Shown: positions 1 to 10,419 of the stretch, piece after piece
Numbering within the stretch: position 1 is the first letter of the stretch
Layout: every line of letters begins with the position of its first letter
Origin: Berberis thunbergii
Taxonomy: Eukaryota > Streptophyta > Magnoliopsida > Ranunculales > Berberidaceae
Reading direction: 5' to 3'
DNA: 64,000 bases
Assembly: GCA_003290165.1 (NCBI GenBank)
Contig: QNQO01001151.1
Location: forward strand, 124,001 to 188,000
Translations under genes and position numbers: made by a program
The notes under the pieces: model-generated
Told to the model about the DNA's origin: nothing
What the model saw: the letters and a program-made list of their open reading frames with translations, nothing else
Databases searched by the model: none

Positions 1-1614
1 CAGAGTATCAGGTACCTTCTATCACAAAAGGTTACGACAATTCTTCAACAAAGGTGGCTGTCAAAACTCTTGGGATACGATTATGAAATACAATACAAAA
101 AAGGGGCAGACAATAAAGCTGCTGATGCCCTCTCACGCTTTACCGAAGCCACTGGAGATTGCCACGCCATTACAACTGTGTCACCTAAGTGGCTGCAAGA
201 TGTACTGGCCAGTTATGCCACTGATAAGTTCGCTCAGAAAATCATCCAGCAATTGATGCTCAATGCTGATGCTGTTCCAAACTTCTCCCTGGTACATGGA
301 TTACTGAAGTTTAAGGGCAAATTATACATAGGCTGCCATGGCAATCTCAGAACACAGGTCCTTCAGACCATACACAACTCTGCCATAGGCGGGCACTCTG
401 GTATCCAAGCTTTTTGCAAGAGACTAGCCATGTACTTCTACTGGAAGGGAATGAAAGCTGACCTCGTCTCCTTGATCACCAACTGTGACGTGTGCCAACG
501 CAACAAGGCAGACCAATCAGCATATGGAGGCCTCTTACAGCCACTACCTGTGCCTTCACAAGCTTGGCAACATATCTCAATGGACTTCATAGAAAGACTT
601 CCAACATCTGATCACAAATCAGTAATCTTAGTAGTGGTGGACAGGCTAACCAAATATAGTCACTTCATCGCTCTGAGTCATCCCTTCACCGCCTATACTG
701 TAGCAAACGCATTCTTACATCAAGTGTATAAATTACATGGATTACCAGAGTCTATCGTATCTGACAGAGACAAGATCTTCATGAGCGCATTTTGGCAAGA
801 TTTATTTGGAGCCTTGGGTACCACATTGGCATTGAGTACGGCTTATCATCCACAAACGGACGGTCAAACTGAGCGCACAAACTCATGCCTTGAGACCTTC
901 CTGCGTTGTATGACTGGAGAAGCACCGTCACAATGGGCTAAGTGGCTGTACTTGGCAGAATATTGGTTCAATACGTCTTTCCACACCAGTCTGCAAACAA
1001 CACCATTCCAAGCCTTATATGGGTATACCCCCCCCCTCTTGGCTCTACCTCCTGATTCTGCCCTTACTATTCCAGATGTCAAGCAATATTTGGAAGACAG
1101 AGCCCAGATGTTGCAACTGATTAAAAACAAACTTCAGCTGGCACAAGAAATGATGAAAATATATGCTGACAAGCATCGCAGTGACAGGAACTTTTCCATT
1201 GGTGATTGGGTATACCTTAGGCTCCAACCCTATCGCCAAACCACTGTCAATGCACGCCGTAATCTGAAGCTTTCTGCAAGGTTTTACGGCCCTTTCCAAG
1301 TTCTAGAGAAAATAGGACCAGTGGCTTACAGATTACAGCTCCCAGCCAACTCAAGGGTACACCCTGTTTTCCATGTATCTCAATTAAAACAGAAACTGGG
1401 CTCCTCCACTATAGTTTCTCCTCACTTGCCACTGGTCGATGCTCAAGGAAAACTCAAGCTGAAACCTAGTGCTATACTAGCTAGGCGTTTGATTCCTCGG
1501 AACAACAAGGCTGTTACCCAGGTCCTAATCCAGTGGAGTCAGTCACCCAAAGAAGATGCCACTTGGGAAGATTGGTCCTATATTGCTTCCTCATTTCCAC
1601 ATTTCCGTCCTTGA
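1..1614 (+). CDS. Ty3 (gypsy) retrotransposon polyprotein, 3' part: RNase H end, integrase, chromodomain-like tail
   Basis: The frame is open from base 1 and ends with TGA at 1614, so the 5' part lies outside the window. The first residues (RWLSKLLGYDYEIQYKKG, then ADALSR) are the typical end of a Ty3 RNase H domain. An HHCC integrase zinc finger follows at about 385-510 (HNSAIGGHSG ... CDVCQRNK). The integrase core has Asp at 583, Asp at 763 and Glu at 871, the last two spaced D-35-E, with the usual YHPQTDGQTER block. The C-terminal segment (HPVFHVSQLK, then a short region ending WSQSPKEDATWEDW) is chromodomain-like, which suggests a chromovirus. The readable part has no stop or frameshift, so the insertion looks fairly young. 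The 3' LTR starts 30 bp downstream. The enzyme would integrate the element's cDNA into the nuclear genome. Confidence 0.95.
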   Translation, partial: QSIRYLLSQKVTTILQQRWLSKLLGYDYEIQYKKGADNKAADALSRFTEATGDCHAITTVSPKWLQDVLASYATDKFAQKIIQQLMLNADAVPNFSLVHGLLKFKGKLYIGCHGNLRTQVLQTIHNSAIGGHSGIQAFCKRLAMYFYWKGMKADLVSLITNCDVCQRNKADQSAYGGLLQPLPVPSQAWQHISMDFIERLPTSDHKSVILVVVDRLTKYSHFIALSHPFTAYTVANAFLHQVYKLHGLPESIVSDRDKIFMSAFWQDLFGALGTTLALSTAYHPQTDGQTERTNSCLETFLRCMTGEAPSQWAKWLYLAEYWFNTSFHTSLQTTPFQALYGYTPPLLALPPDSALTIPDVKQYLEDRAQMLQLIKNKLQLAQEMMKIYADKHRSDRNFSIGDWVYLRLQPYRQTTVNARRNLKLSARFYGPFQVLEKIGPVAYRLQLPANSRVHPVFHVSQLKQKLGSSTIVSPHLPLVDAQGKLKLKPSAILARRLIPRNNKAVTQVLIQWSQSPKEDATWEDWSYIASSFPHFRP

Positions 1615-1643
1615 GGACAAGGACATTGCGAAGCAGAGGGTAT

Positions 1644-2001
1644 TGTCATGATCAAAGAGAAAATAAGGAGGGAACTTTTGGGTAGAAAATGTGGCGGGAA
1701 GATCTGGCGCCAACAGAATTCAAATTGAACTTGGAGGGCAAGTTGTAATTAGATGTTGCTGTTTTTAGTGGAACCAAATCAACCACGTGTATTACGGTGA
1801 TTGGTTCTTTTGAAATTCTGTTAGAAAACTCAACTATAAATTGAGATGCAGAGTAGAGGAAGGGATATGAAATGTGAATTGTGAAATGGGGATCTGAGAT
1901 CCAATAGCTCTAATTGTAATCCTTCTCTGGAGTAGTAATACAACCCTCTTCTATCCTTCTTTTTCTCTCTGTTTTTTCTTCCTTAGTCACCAACTGTGAC
2001 A
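1644..2001 (+). repeat. 3' LTR of the Ty3 element
   Basis: The 358 bp segment begins TGTCA and ends TGACA, the expected inverted LTR ends. It lies just after the pol stop, and a purine-rich tract (aagcagaggg) sits a few bases upstream as a candidate polypurine tract. A TATA-like ctataaat lies near 1834-1841, and T/C-rich sequence follows. The 5' LTR is outside the window, so the ends and the 5 bp target duplication (GGTTA would follow) cannot be confirmed here. Confidence 0.7.
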
Positions 2002-2297
2002 GGTTATCACCTTACTTAATCATGAAATGCTATGAAACTTTGTTCCACAAAGAAGTTATGCTATTCACGTAATTATATATTAGAAACAATGGCGAATTCA
2101 CCTAAAACTAAACCGAGCTAGCATACTAAAAACCCTTCTATGTTTTGATCAATTTCTTATCTTATAAACCTTGTTTATTACATGTAGTCTTCCAAGATTG
2201 TCAAAACAATTGTCCACACAAATTTGAACCCGAAATAACGAATTCCAACGAAATACGTATCAAAATCAATGAAATTGAAATCAAGAATCGTTCGTAC
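2002..2297 (-). other. Intron 1 sequence of the FLOE-like gene (partial)
   Basis: This AT-rich non-coding stretch lies between the Ty3 3' LTR and the splice donor (GTACG on the minus strand at 2297) of the FLOE-like first exon. No coding exon or acceptor was recognised. The next exon must lie beyond the retrotransposon, left of the window, if the gene is intact. Confidence 0.45.
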
Positions 2298-2438
2298 CTT
2301 CCCTGAAACATGATCTACGTGCTTCCCACTCGACCCTTCTTGATTAGCGAAATCATCATAAGAACATAGCACATCATCCGAATTAAAATCGAACCCTTTG
2401 GAACCAGAACCAGTTCTGCCGGACGATCCAGAAGCCAT
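2298..2438 (-). CDS. FLOE: FLOE-like (DUF1421) protein, first coding exon only
   Basis: The exon encodes 47 codons and ends in phase 0 at AAG|GTACG. The peptide starts MASGSSGRTGSGSKGFDF and continues with NSDDVLCSYDDFANQ. This is the characteristic N-terminus of plant FLOE/DUF1421 proteins (Arabidopsis FLOE1 and relatives), whose disordered Asp/Ser-rich N-terminus precedes a QPS-rich region and a C-terminal DUF1421. Arabidopsis FLOE1 is a condensate-forming protein that responds to hydration in seeds. An in-frame ATG four codons upstream is possible, but the MASGSSGR start matches the family. The rest of the gene is not in the window; a Ty3 element occupies the place of intron 1. Whether the gene is functional cannot be judged. 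The family call is from memory of the conserved N-terminus. Confidence 0.65.
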
Positions 2439-2863
2439 TGTAATTAGCAAAATCGAATCAAAATTAAATGGAAATTAGGGTTTTCAGATAAGGGAAGGTG
2501 ATTTAGAGGAATAAAAAGGCGATTTTTAGGTTTTCGACCAAGAGAATAGAAGACAAGAGGAGAAAAGAAAAAGGGTGTTCTTTGCTTCGCAAGAGTTGCG
2601 AGCAGGTTGACTTGTGTATTAAGTAGTACGGAGAGAGGTACGATATGATGCGACCACCTCTTTCTGCACACCGCGTGGCACATGTGTTAAGTGTGGCTAG
2701 ATGCAAGCGCAAGATCTGAGAGAGTTATTTAAGTAACTTACTGTTGGCAGTGCAGATATCCGAGTTGATTTGAATAGTCGAAGTTGGTGTATCGGAGATA
2801 AGGATGCCTTGCGCGGGTGACTCACACGTGCCCTTTGGAAGTTAGTTCTTGTGTGCTACTGGT
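2439..2863 (-). promoter_or_regulatory. 5' UTR and promoter region of the FLOE-like gene
   Basis: This interval lies upstream of the FLOE-like ATG and is cut off at 2864 by the terminus of a 10.9 kb hAT-type element. The 2520-2600 part is rich in short T/C runs on the minus strand, as in many plant 5' UTRs. No TATA box or transcription start can be fixed with confidence. Confidence 0.35.
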
Positions 2864-3210
2864 TAGGGTGGGCATCTCATCCCGCAATCCCGATTTTGTC
2901 CCGTCCCAATTTTTCAGATCTTATTAGGATTGATTAAACTCATTCCGATCAAGAATGTGATAGGATGGGATGAAGATTTTCAATTCCGCCAATCTCGTCT
3001 CGTCCCTTACTGATTTTGTAATATTTATTATTAATAATTTCAATATTTATTTTATAATTGCAATTGTTTAGATGCTCATATAAAGTTTGTGCATATCTAT
3101 CTAACATTTCAAAGTGGGGTTTTCACTGTTCATGAACAGTAATATGAGTGTGTTTGTCCTACGTGGCAACAATTGTGTTTATGGCAGAAATTAAGTAAAA
3201 AAAACAAACT

Positions 3211-3738
3211 CCCGATAGGTTTCCTCTCCCTCTCCTTTCCCCTCTCTTCCTCTACCCAAACCCCTCCCACCAAGCATCAAAGAAGAAGGACGAAAGAAGA
3301 AGAAGGTAAGAAGTTCTCTTCCTCTACATCTCCTCCTATTCTTCTTCTCAAGATCTGAAGTTCTTTTTTTTTTTTTTTCAGGAGCCGATTGTTTCCTCAC
3401 TCTCTCCTTTCCCCTCTCTTCCTCTACCCAAACCCCTCCCACCAAGCAGAAAAGAAGAAGGATGAAAGAAGAAGAAGGTAAGATTTCATCTTCCTCTACA
3501 TCTCCTCCTCTTCTTCTTCTCAAGATCTGAAGTTCTTTTTTTTTTTTTTTTGTTTCAGGAGCCGATTGTTTCCTCACTCTCTCCTTTCCCCTCTCTTCCT
3601 CTAACCAAACCCCTCCCACCAAGCAGAAAAGAAGAAGGACGAAAGAAGAAGAAGGTAAGATTCCTCTTCCTCTACATCTCCTCCTCTTCTTCTTCTCAAG
3701 ATCTGAAGTTGTTTTTTTTTTTTTTTTGTTTCAGGAGC
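3211..3738 (+). repeat. Tandem triplication of a ~175 bp unit carrying 5' and 3' splice-like signals
   Basis: Three copies start near 3211, 3383 and 3560 (about 172, 177 and 179 bp). Each contains a pyrimidine-rich CTCTCCTTTCCCCTC segment, a purine segment ending GAAGGTAAGA (a good donor), then CTCAAGATCTGAAGTT, a long T tract and TTTCAGGAG (a good acceptor; copy 1 has TTTTTTCAGGAG). The unit therefore looks like an exon-intron module from a 5' UTR, duplicated twice. The copies are very similar, so the duplication appears recent. No long protein frame runs through it. Confidence 0.8.
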
Positions 3739-4560
3739 GTTTTTTCCCTTCACTCAGAAAGCCATAAGAGCTTTGATTTACTTCAATCAGGTTTGAATCT
3801 CCATCCAATCCCATGATTTATTTGATTAGAAATCATCTTCTAAACGATGGGTTATGCTAGAAATGTTTGTTAGATTGACAAGCTATGTGAAAATTTTCCA
3901 TTGGGTTTGTTGTTTTATGGATTTTTGTAGTTTGATCTGGATATTTTGAATTTTTTTTGTACTTTTTTACTTTTGGGTGTTCGGAGATTTCATCGAATTA
4001 CGGGTTGTTTAAATAGTTTGTGTTGTTTATTTAGAGATTTCCATCCAAAGCAAAATGGTTTTCTAACAATCAGCAGAAGATGCAAATTAGTTTGATAAAG
4101 TCCTTATTCTTCTTCGTAAACTTATATTGTTGTTGTTGTTGTGGGTTTTCTAATTGGGTGCAGCAATTGATGGTGTCTCAGAAGAAGAATTGTTGATTAC
4201 AAGTTCTAAATGGGAAATTGCTTGGTTAGAAGAGGAAGACCAGCAAGATGTGCTCATGCTTCTTCTGCTGCCTCTTCTTCAGGTCATCACTCTCTTGCTT
4301 TCTCCTTTATATCGTTTTCTATCTTTCTTCCAAAATTTGTTCGTAACTATTAACAATACTTATGAACAGATTGAAATATTATGGTGGGTGTTTACTTCTA
4401 ATTAATGAAGGATTAGATTTGATTTTTAAATGAACATCTATTTACACTTTTGTTATTGAATTATGCTTCTTTGAGTTATTCTCTAGAGTAATTAAAAATC
4501 ATGCTCAGTGAAGATGATAAGTGATTGCCTCCCCTGTGGTTGATTTCAGAGGTGTGTTTC
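3739..4560 (+). other. Transcript-like captured sequence downstream of the triplicated unit; identity unknown
   Basis: After the last acceptor the sequence looks exonic up to about 3790 (CAATCAGGTTTGA), then AT-rich. A plausible acceptor (GGGTGCAG) at 4164 is followed by a 120 bp open stretch (SEEELLITSSKWEIAWLEEE) ending CTTCAGGTCATC near 4282. This resembles an exon, but no known protein was recognised and no complete gene can be assembled. It may be a captured gene fragment inside the hAT element. Confidence 0.25.
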
Positions 4561-7365
4561 TCTTCTTCTTCTTCCTCCATTCTCTTCTTCGCTATTAGGG
4601 TTTCGAATTTTCGATCTCCTCTTCACATATTTGGTGTGCAAGTAGGGTTTATTGTGTCTGTTGTCTTAGATTTTTCATTTTAGATCTGCTTGGGGTTCTG
4701 TTTTTTTTTTTTTTTTTTTTTTAATTTCATTCAAAGATTGTTAACTCTGTGGTGCAATTTACGTTGAAAAGATGTGATGGGTTGAGTTTCTAGGCATTTT
4801 TCCTTGGTTTAGAAGAGGTGAAATGGGTTAACTCATTGGTTTTTTGGATGATAGAGTTGAAATGGGTTTGGTTAGTTATGCGCTAAGATCTATCAATGTT
4901 GTCACTACCTGCCGAAAGTAGTGGATTTATCTTCCATTAGAAAATTTGGGCTTTGAACCACTCCACCACCCCATGACTTAACTGCTAAATTTGTTTTCAA
5001 CGTTTCCGGCGCTTTTTTTTAGTGCACCGATTTGCTATTGACCAAGTACTCGAAGCATATAGATATATTTGCTGAGTTCAAGCATATACTAGGCAAATTA
5101 AGTTACTGCATAACTATATTGTGTCACACCTCCTCAGTAAGAGTAAAATTCTAAAAATTTTGACAAATGTCGCACCTAATTTTTGAATCCATTCATAGTT
5201 GAATTGAGAATGACCCTTTGAAGCTTTAAAACTTAAATTTTTGACAAGGGCTACATAGTATAGCTTCAAGTTCTCTAATAAAAGCAAACTATACCTTCTT
5301 TTAACCATTTGAAAGCTTGGTTTAAGCTAACTTCATGATCAGAAGCATATGAAGCTAACTTCAAAACCAACACCCATTAATCTATATATTTATTAAAAGC
5401 ATATGAAGCTCTTGAAGTTGTTAATTCCATATTAAATTAATTTCTTATGAAGATGTTGCCTTGCCTTTGTTGAATTAGAAGTCTACGCGAAGGGAAACTA
5501 TTGCATTTTCATCTCAAATGTGTGGTTGTGCTGTCTACTTTTTTTGCTTTGATAAGGTGTAGATTCAAGGGTTATGTTCATAAACAACTCATGTTAATAA
5601 TTTTTTTCTTAGATATCATGCTATGATACATTTAAAATGTTTAAAGCATATTGATTTGCCAAATTTTAAAATAATTTCTTAGATTTCTAATCATATTTTT
5701 AAAAGTATGCATCATTGTTAAAACAATGTAAATTCTTTCAATTGTTTTTTAAAATCCCAAGGCTTCTAAAGTCCATTTATTTTGTTATTTTCCCCCTTTT
5801 ATACCAATTGCATATTTGTTATGGGTTTTTTTACCCACATATGGTTATTCATTCCACCTTTTAGTGTCCCTTTTTTGTTGAATTGATGTTGAATTACATA
5901 TTGAATCACTGGTTTGGTTGCCATCCAAAAAGATAATTCAATTGTAAAGCTTAGGTTGCAATGTGAAAACATTTCCTTTTTTCTTTTTCACGGGTCACTC
6001 AACTTGTATTGTTCCTCACCTTAATTATGGACCATTTAAAAAAACACCATACTCCAAAATTATGATTTTCGGACAGGTACTATAGCATGCTTGCTTGCTT
6101 GCAGGCGGGCAACATGCTTGTTTGCAGGCAGCTTGCTTAGTGATCCGTTTTTTGTCAATAATAATTTGACTTCCTTCTTCTTCGCACAACCTTCTTCTTC
6201 GCCAACCCGAAAAGAAATAAGAAATAAGAAATCAGGTCGACATCAACTTCGATTCTCATAATCAAATAGTAAGACCTTAATTCAAACTTCTGCACACTCC
6301 AAGGTATAGGGTGCATTTGTCATCAATCATTTAAGCCCCCAAGTATCTGTAAAATCAATTGGCACCATTTTGTTATGGGAGATAAATGGATGAAGAAGAT
6401 GACGTAAATGGTGTCTAACAAAAGGGAAAAACAGTAAGATAGCATAATTAGATTAGCAAACATGTTAAAAAAATTTAGTGAAGGGTCTAAATGAATAGGT
6501 TTGAAACAAGTATACCTAGAGATGTAAGAAGCTGAGATTAGAAGAGTATGGTTATTACCTGCATATTCTGCCTTTGGTCTTGAATTTCCATCCAAAGCAA
6601 TGGTTTTCAAACTGAATTTCTTGAAACAATCCGAGATAGTGCTCCTCAATCCACTCATTGTGAGGTCCTTTATTACATTCTGTCAATACCTTCAATTACA
6701 GTTGATATAAAGTTCTCTTTTACATGTTTATTTCTTAATATTTACGTAACGACCGATGGATTGCAAAACCTAGATAGTTTATGGAGAGCACTTTGAGCCC
6801 CCGGGAGAGGCTGAATCCATGTCTTAAAGTAAGGAGTACGTCTTGAAGAACTCATGAACCCGGATCTAAGCTGCCAGATAAAAAAAAAAAAAAACCAATT
6901 CCATTAACAGATGCAGTTGGAGTCTGTATCAGATTAGTGGGCTGCAGTATCAGATTTTCTTGGTGTATAGTTCAACATCCAAATATTTGAGCATGCTAGG
7001 CAAACAAATTTATTCACGAAGTGTGTTACATGTTGTTCACTCAGTTAATATTAGTTGCATGTCATTTCGGTATCTTTCAACATTTCTCAAGTCAAAGGTG
7101 TTGTATGATATTTGTGTTGTCTCAGGAGCTGTTTCAGGAATGCAGTTAATTCAAAAGAGTCAATTAGTTGATTGGATTTCCGCCATTCACAGGTACCTCA
7201 ACTTCTTTTCTCTCTATTATCTTCTTCTAATTAGTTAATTGATTTCGTTATTGAATGAAGTTGGTTTGCTTCAAGTTCTTGACGGAAGGGAACGGGCGGT
7301 TTGCTTCAATCTTTGTGTTCTTGACGAGCTATGTTCTTGCAATTGTTCTTGATGTGATTTCAGGT
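4561..7365. other. Interior of large hAT element, no gene recognised
   Basis: AT-rich sequence with several T/A runs (4704-4722, 6880-6894). No convincing exon was seen; the open frames are short and lack domain signatures. Around 6085-6140 there are GCTTGC/GCAGGC motifs like those of the array at 10420-11430. The segment 5800-6070 resembles 9820-10035 (shared 'aacaccatactcc' and 'ggtactata' blocks), an internal duplication in the element. Confidence 0.5.
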
Positions 7366-7600
7366 TAGTTTCTCACAACCGTCTCTCTCACGAACACTAA
7401 AACGTGATTTCAGGTTAGTTTCTCACAAAAATTATAACACGATTTACTGGAATGTGAATGTGAATGATCTACTGGAATGTGAATGATCTTTGGAATGTGA
7501 ATGATTTACTGGAATGTGAATGATTTACTTGAATGTGAATGATTTTTGGAATGTGATTTACTGGAATGTGAATGATCTTTGGAATGTGAATGATAGTTTT
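7366..7600 (+). repeat. Short duplicated block followed by a degenerate minisatellite
   Basis: The block GTGATTTCAGGTTAGTTTC occurs twice (about 7357 and 7406). It is followed by about seven degenerate copies of a ~14-20 bp motif built on GGAATGTGAATGAT with TTTACT or CTTT spacers, up to about 7590. Slippage or unequal exchange would explain it. Confidence 0.75.
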
Positions 7601-9274
7601 CCACAGTAGGAAGAAGATGGAATTTTGTAGTATGTTCTTTCACAGTTAAGTCTCCATTCTTGGCCAAGAAGAAGGCTATGCGAAGAACTTCTTCCTCTGG
7701 TTCCTCACTTTTTATTCTTTATCTGGTGCTACCATTTTTCATTCAATTTGGGTTTTGGGATTTTTAAAGACTACAACCAAAGCCTTAACTTTCTTATCAA
7801 ATTTCTCGCTTTCATCAGTAGGAGATTGGGTTTGAGTTGAGTTTAATTTATCTATTTCAAACACTATGCCAAGGTTTCCAAATCAACAAATGCACAACAT
7901 TGATCTTTCCTCTTCCATCTTAAGTTGAAACATGAGTTTTGGTTTTCCTATTCCCTGGCTCAAACCTTGCCATTGAAAAACCAACAGAAGAACATACGAG
8001 CTTTGCCAACCAACAAAACCACCAGAAGAACAACACTCTCATATAAGGTTACCACTTCTCTTCTCTACTCCCCTTAATTTTACTTTGTATTTTTAATTCT
8101 CTCACCAATTCATAGTTGATTGAGAGGTTTTTTGCATTTGAAATGGTGAGAGATTTTGGTGTTTGAAAAGGTGGGTTCATGTTCTCTGTAAAACCTTGAA
8201 ATGGTTTCAAGGTAAGAAACTTTGGTGTGTGAAAAGGTGGGTTCATACTCTCTAAAACCCATCAATATTGGTGAGTTCATTGAATTAATTGTGTTTTTCC
8301 TTTTTTTTTTACTTAATAAACTAATGTGGCAAAGTTGTAAATCAGATAGATGGATTGAATTCTCCCATAAAAACATGCTTATAGTTTGATGTGGGTTACT
8401 AGGAATGTTGACGGTCAGGTTGTTAGTGTATACATGTTCTATGGTATCCTTTTTTATTTTTATGTTTTATTTTTGGAATGTTATCTCAACTCTTATATGG
8501 TTCATCCTAGCTAGCTATACTACCATTTTGAAAATTTAGTAGATGCTACGGCATTACACGGTAGCCATGCCGGATGGGTTCATTACATGAATTTAACTAA
8601 AAGAAAAAAATTGTATGTGTAGTGCCAACGGATGAAAAATGGTGATAATGCTGGAGAGCGCAATCCACACCCCAGCGTTTTTTAGCGAGAACCACTTCTC
8701 TTCGTCTTCAATCCAATTGCCATGTTCAGGTATCCCTTATTTTATGTTTTGCCTTTATTTGAGTTTTTTTAAGTTATGGGGTTTGTTAGATTTGGTTATT
8801 TATATTGCTTTTGAGATTGTTCTCGAGTTTGAGATGTGATTATTCATTCATCATGTTGGGTTTGAGAAATTTTTGTTTTTCCAATTGAGATCGATTTAAT
8901 TAGTTCTTCTTACGCCTCTAACTTGATGAAAGTTGGAGCCTTTGATAATGGGTTAAATAGATTTAGTGAATATTTGAGGGAATGGGGAAGAAATTTCAAA
9001 TCTTTTGAAAAATCATGAGCTCGAATAACCAAATATTTTGGTCCATGGACCATAACATGGTTGTCTGTTACAATTCAAAGAGTAGTTTTATTGTTAACAA
9101 AACTTGCTTGCTAGCTTAAGTTGTTTTAATTTCATGTTATTGTCATTAATCATGACTTCATAATATTTGATTTTAGAAATGGCTGTGAATGGGAGGGTGT
9201 TGCTTGCAGGCAGCTTGCTTGGTGATAGCTTAATTTGCTTGCTTGAAAATACAATCAGATTCTCATTTGCTTGC
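7601..9274. other. Interior of large hAT element, no gene recognised
   Basis: No convincing coding exon. A direct repeat of about 65 bp is visible at 8150-8260 (shared AAAAGGTGGGTTCAT). At 8549-8569 there is an imperfect hairpin (GCTAC...GTAGC) near TAGCTATACTACC, and GTAGTGCCAACGGAT at 8619 resembles the Helitron-like 3' hairpins further right. This could be part of a Helitron-like 5' region, but that is unproven. Confidence 0.4.
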
Positions 9275-9487
9275 TTTGAATCAATACAATCAAGTAATCA
9301 ATACCATGAATATATTCAGATTCTCATTTTGGAATCGTAGGAACCAGACCGTTCCAAACGGTTCGAGTTAGGTTCGGTCTCAATGTTCAAAATAAGGGAA
9401 TCTGGACTGGATCGGATCCGTTAAATTTAAACGGTTCGAGTAAGGTTCCTCAAAATTTGGAGCCGGTCCGGACCGTGCCCACCCCTA
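9275..9487. mobile_element. Right-end fragment of a small hAT family (same family as 15283-16600)
   Basis: The segment matches the right end of the hAT element at 15283-16600: both contain GGAACCAGACCGTTCCAAA, GGTTCGAGTTAGGTTCGGTC-like text and end in CCGTGCCCACCCCTA. No matching left terminus was found upstream, so this copy is truncated inside the larger element. The candidate 8 bp flank on the right is TTGGAAAG. Confidence 0.65.
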
Positions 9488-10039
9488 TTGGAAAGAATAC
9501 AATGCAAATATGTATAATTTTTTATCAGCCATGAATGGAAACATGGTTACCATGGTGACCATGAATGATTTATAATTTTTTATGAATCTAAACTATGGTG
9601 ACCATGGAAACACCTTCATGTATAGTCATTTTTAGAAGGGTTGAACACTTGCTGGATCATTTGGTTTTTTATTTTTTAATATATATATCAATGAAAAGAA
9701 TACAATGGAAAATTTTTTTTTACCATAATTGATTGAATGGATACAATGGAAAAATGTATGATTGAAAGAATAATGTCAACTCCATAAGAAAAAGTTACGA
9801 TGGAAAATTTTTCACATGGTTTTTTGTTCTACCTTTTTATAGTCTTCACTTTTGGTTAAATTGATGGTTGCTCCAAAGAGATAGCTCAATTGTAATTTGT
9901 AAAGCTTTGGTTGCAATCTAAAAACATTTCCTTTTTCTTTTCAGGGATCGCTAACCTTGCATTGTGCCTGACTGTAATTATGAACAACTTAATTCAAAAA
10001 ACACCATACTCCGAAATGACGATTTTCGAATAGGTACTA

Positions 10040-10409
10040 TATTAGGTTGATACTACATCTTGCAATATTTTGATAATTAAATGATAATTTGGTATGTGGA
10101 GATATATGTGGTGTTCATGGCATTGATTGCCATTGTAAATTTCTTATGACAGGTTCAGACAGGTTTCAATATTGAAAAATACAGAGGAAACTCTGTTGAA
10201 ATTTTGATTTTTTATTTGTTCATGACATTGATTGTTATTATAGTCACTTATGTGAAGTATATTTTCTTATGACATGTTCAGATAAATTACTTTATCAAAA
10301 AATGACATTTTTTTTGGATATAATGATATTGTGTGCATGTCTCTTTCGACATAGCCGTGAATGTAGGATGTAATCTGCAATAGTGCCAACGGCACGGGTA
10401 TTACACTAG
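10040..10409 (+). mobile_element. Helitron-like 3' end, copy A (duplicated segment)
   Basis: This segment ends with a small hairpin GTGCCaacGGCAC followed by ten bases and CTAG at 10409, the layout of a Helitron 3' terminus (hairpin then CTRR). The same ~370 bp recurs at 12400-13275, where the copy is split by about 540 bp of extra sequence between 12669 and 13210. Here the base after CTAG is A rather than the expected T. No 5' TC terminus or Rep/helicase gene was found. Confidence 0.45.
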
Positions 10410-10419
10410 AGTTGCTAAA

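Noticed and set aside
864..1299. Minus-strand frames opposite the Ty3 integrase
   Set aside because: Antisense shadows of a clearly coding plus-strand frame.
3173..3816. Frames across the triplicated module, including a 143-residue minus-strand one
   Set aside because: They follow the repeat periodicity and purine/pyrimidine bias, and cross strong splice-like sites.
8639..8839. 66-aa frame with exon-like GT at the end
   Set aside because: Splice sites are weak and no homology was recognised; left as unassigned transposon interior.
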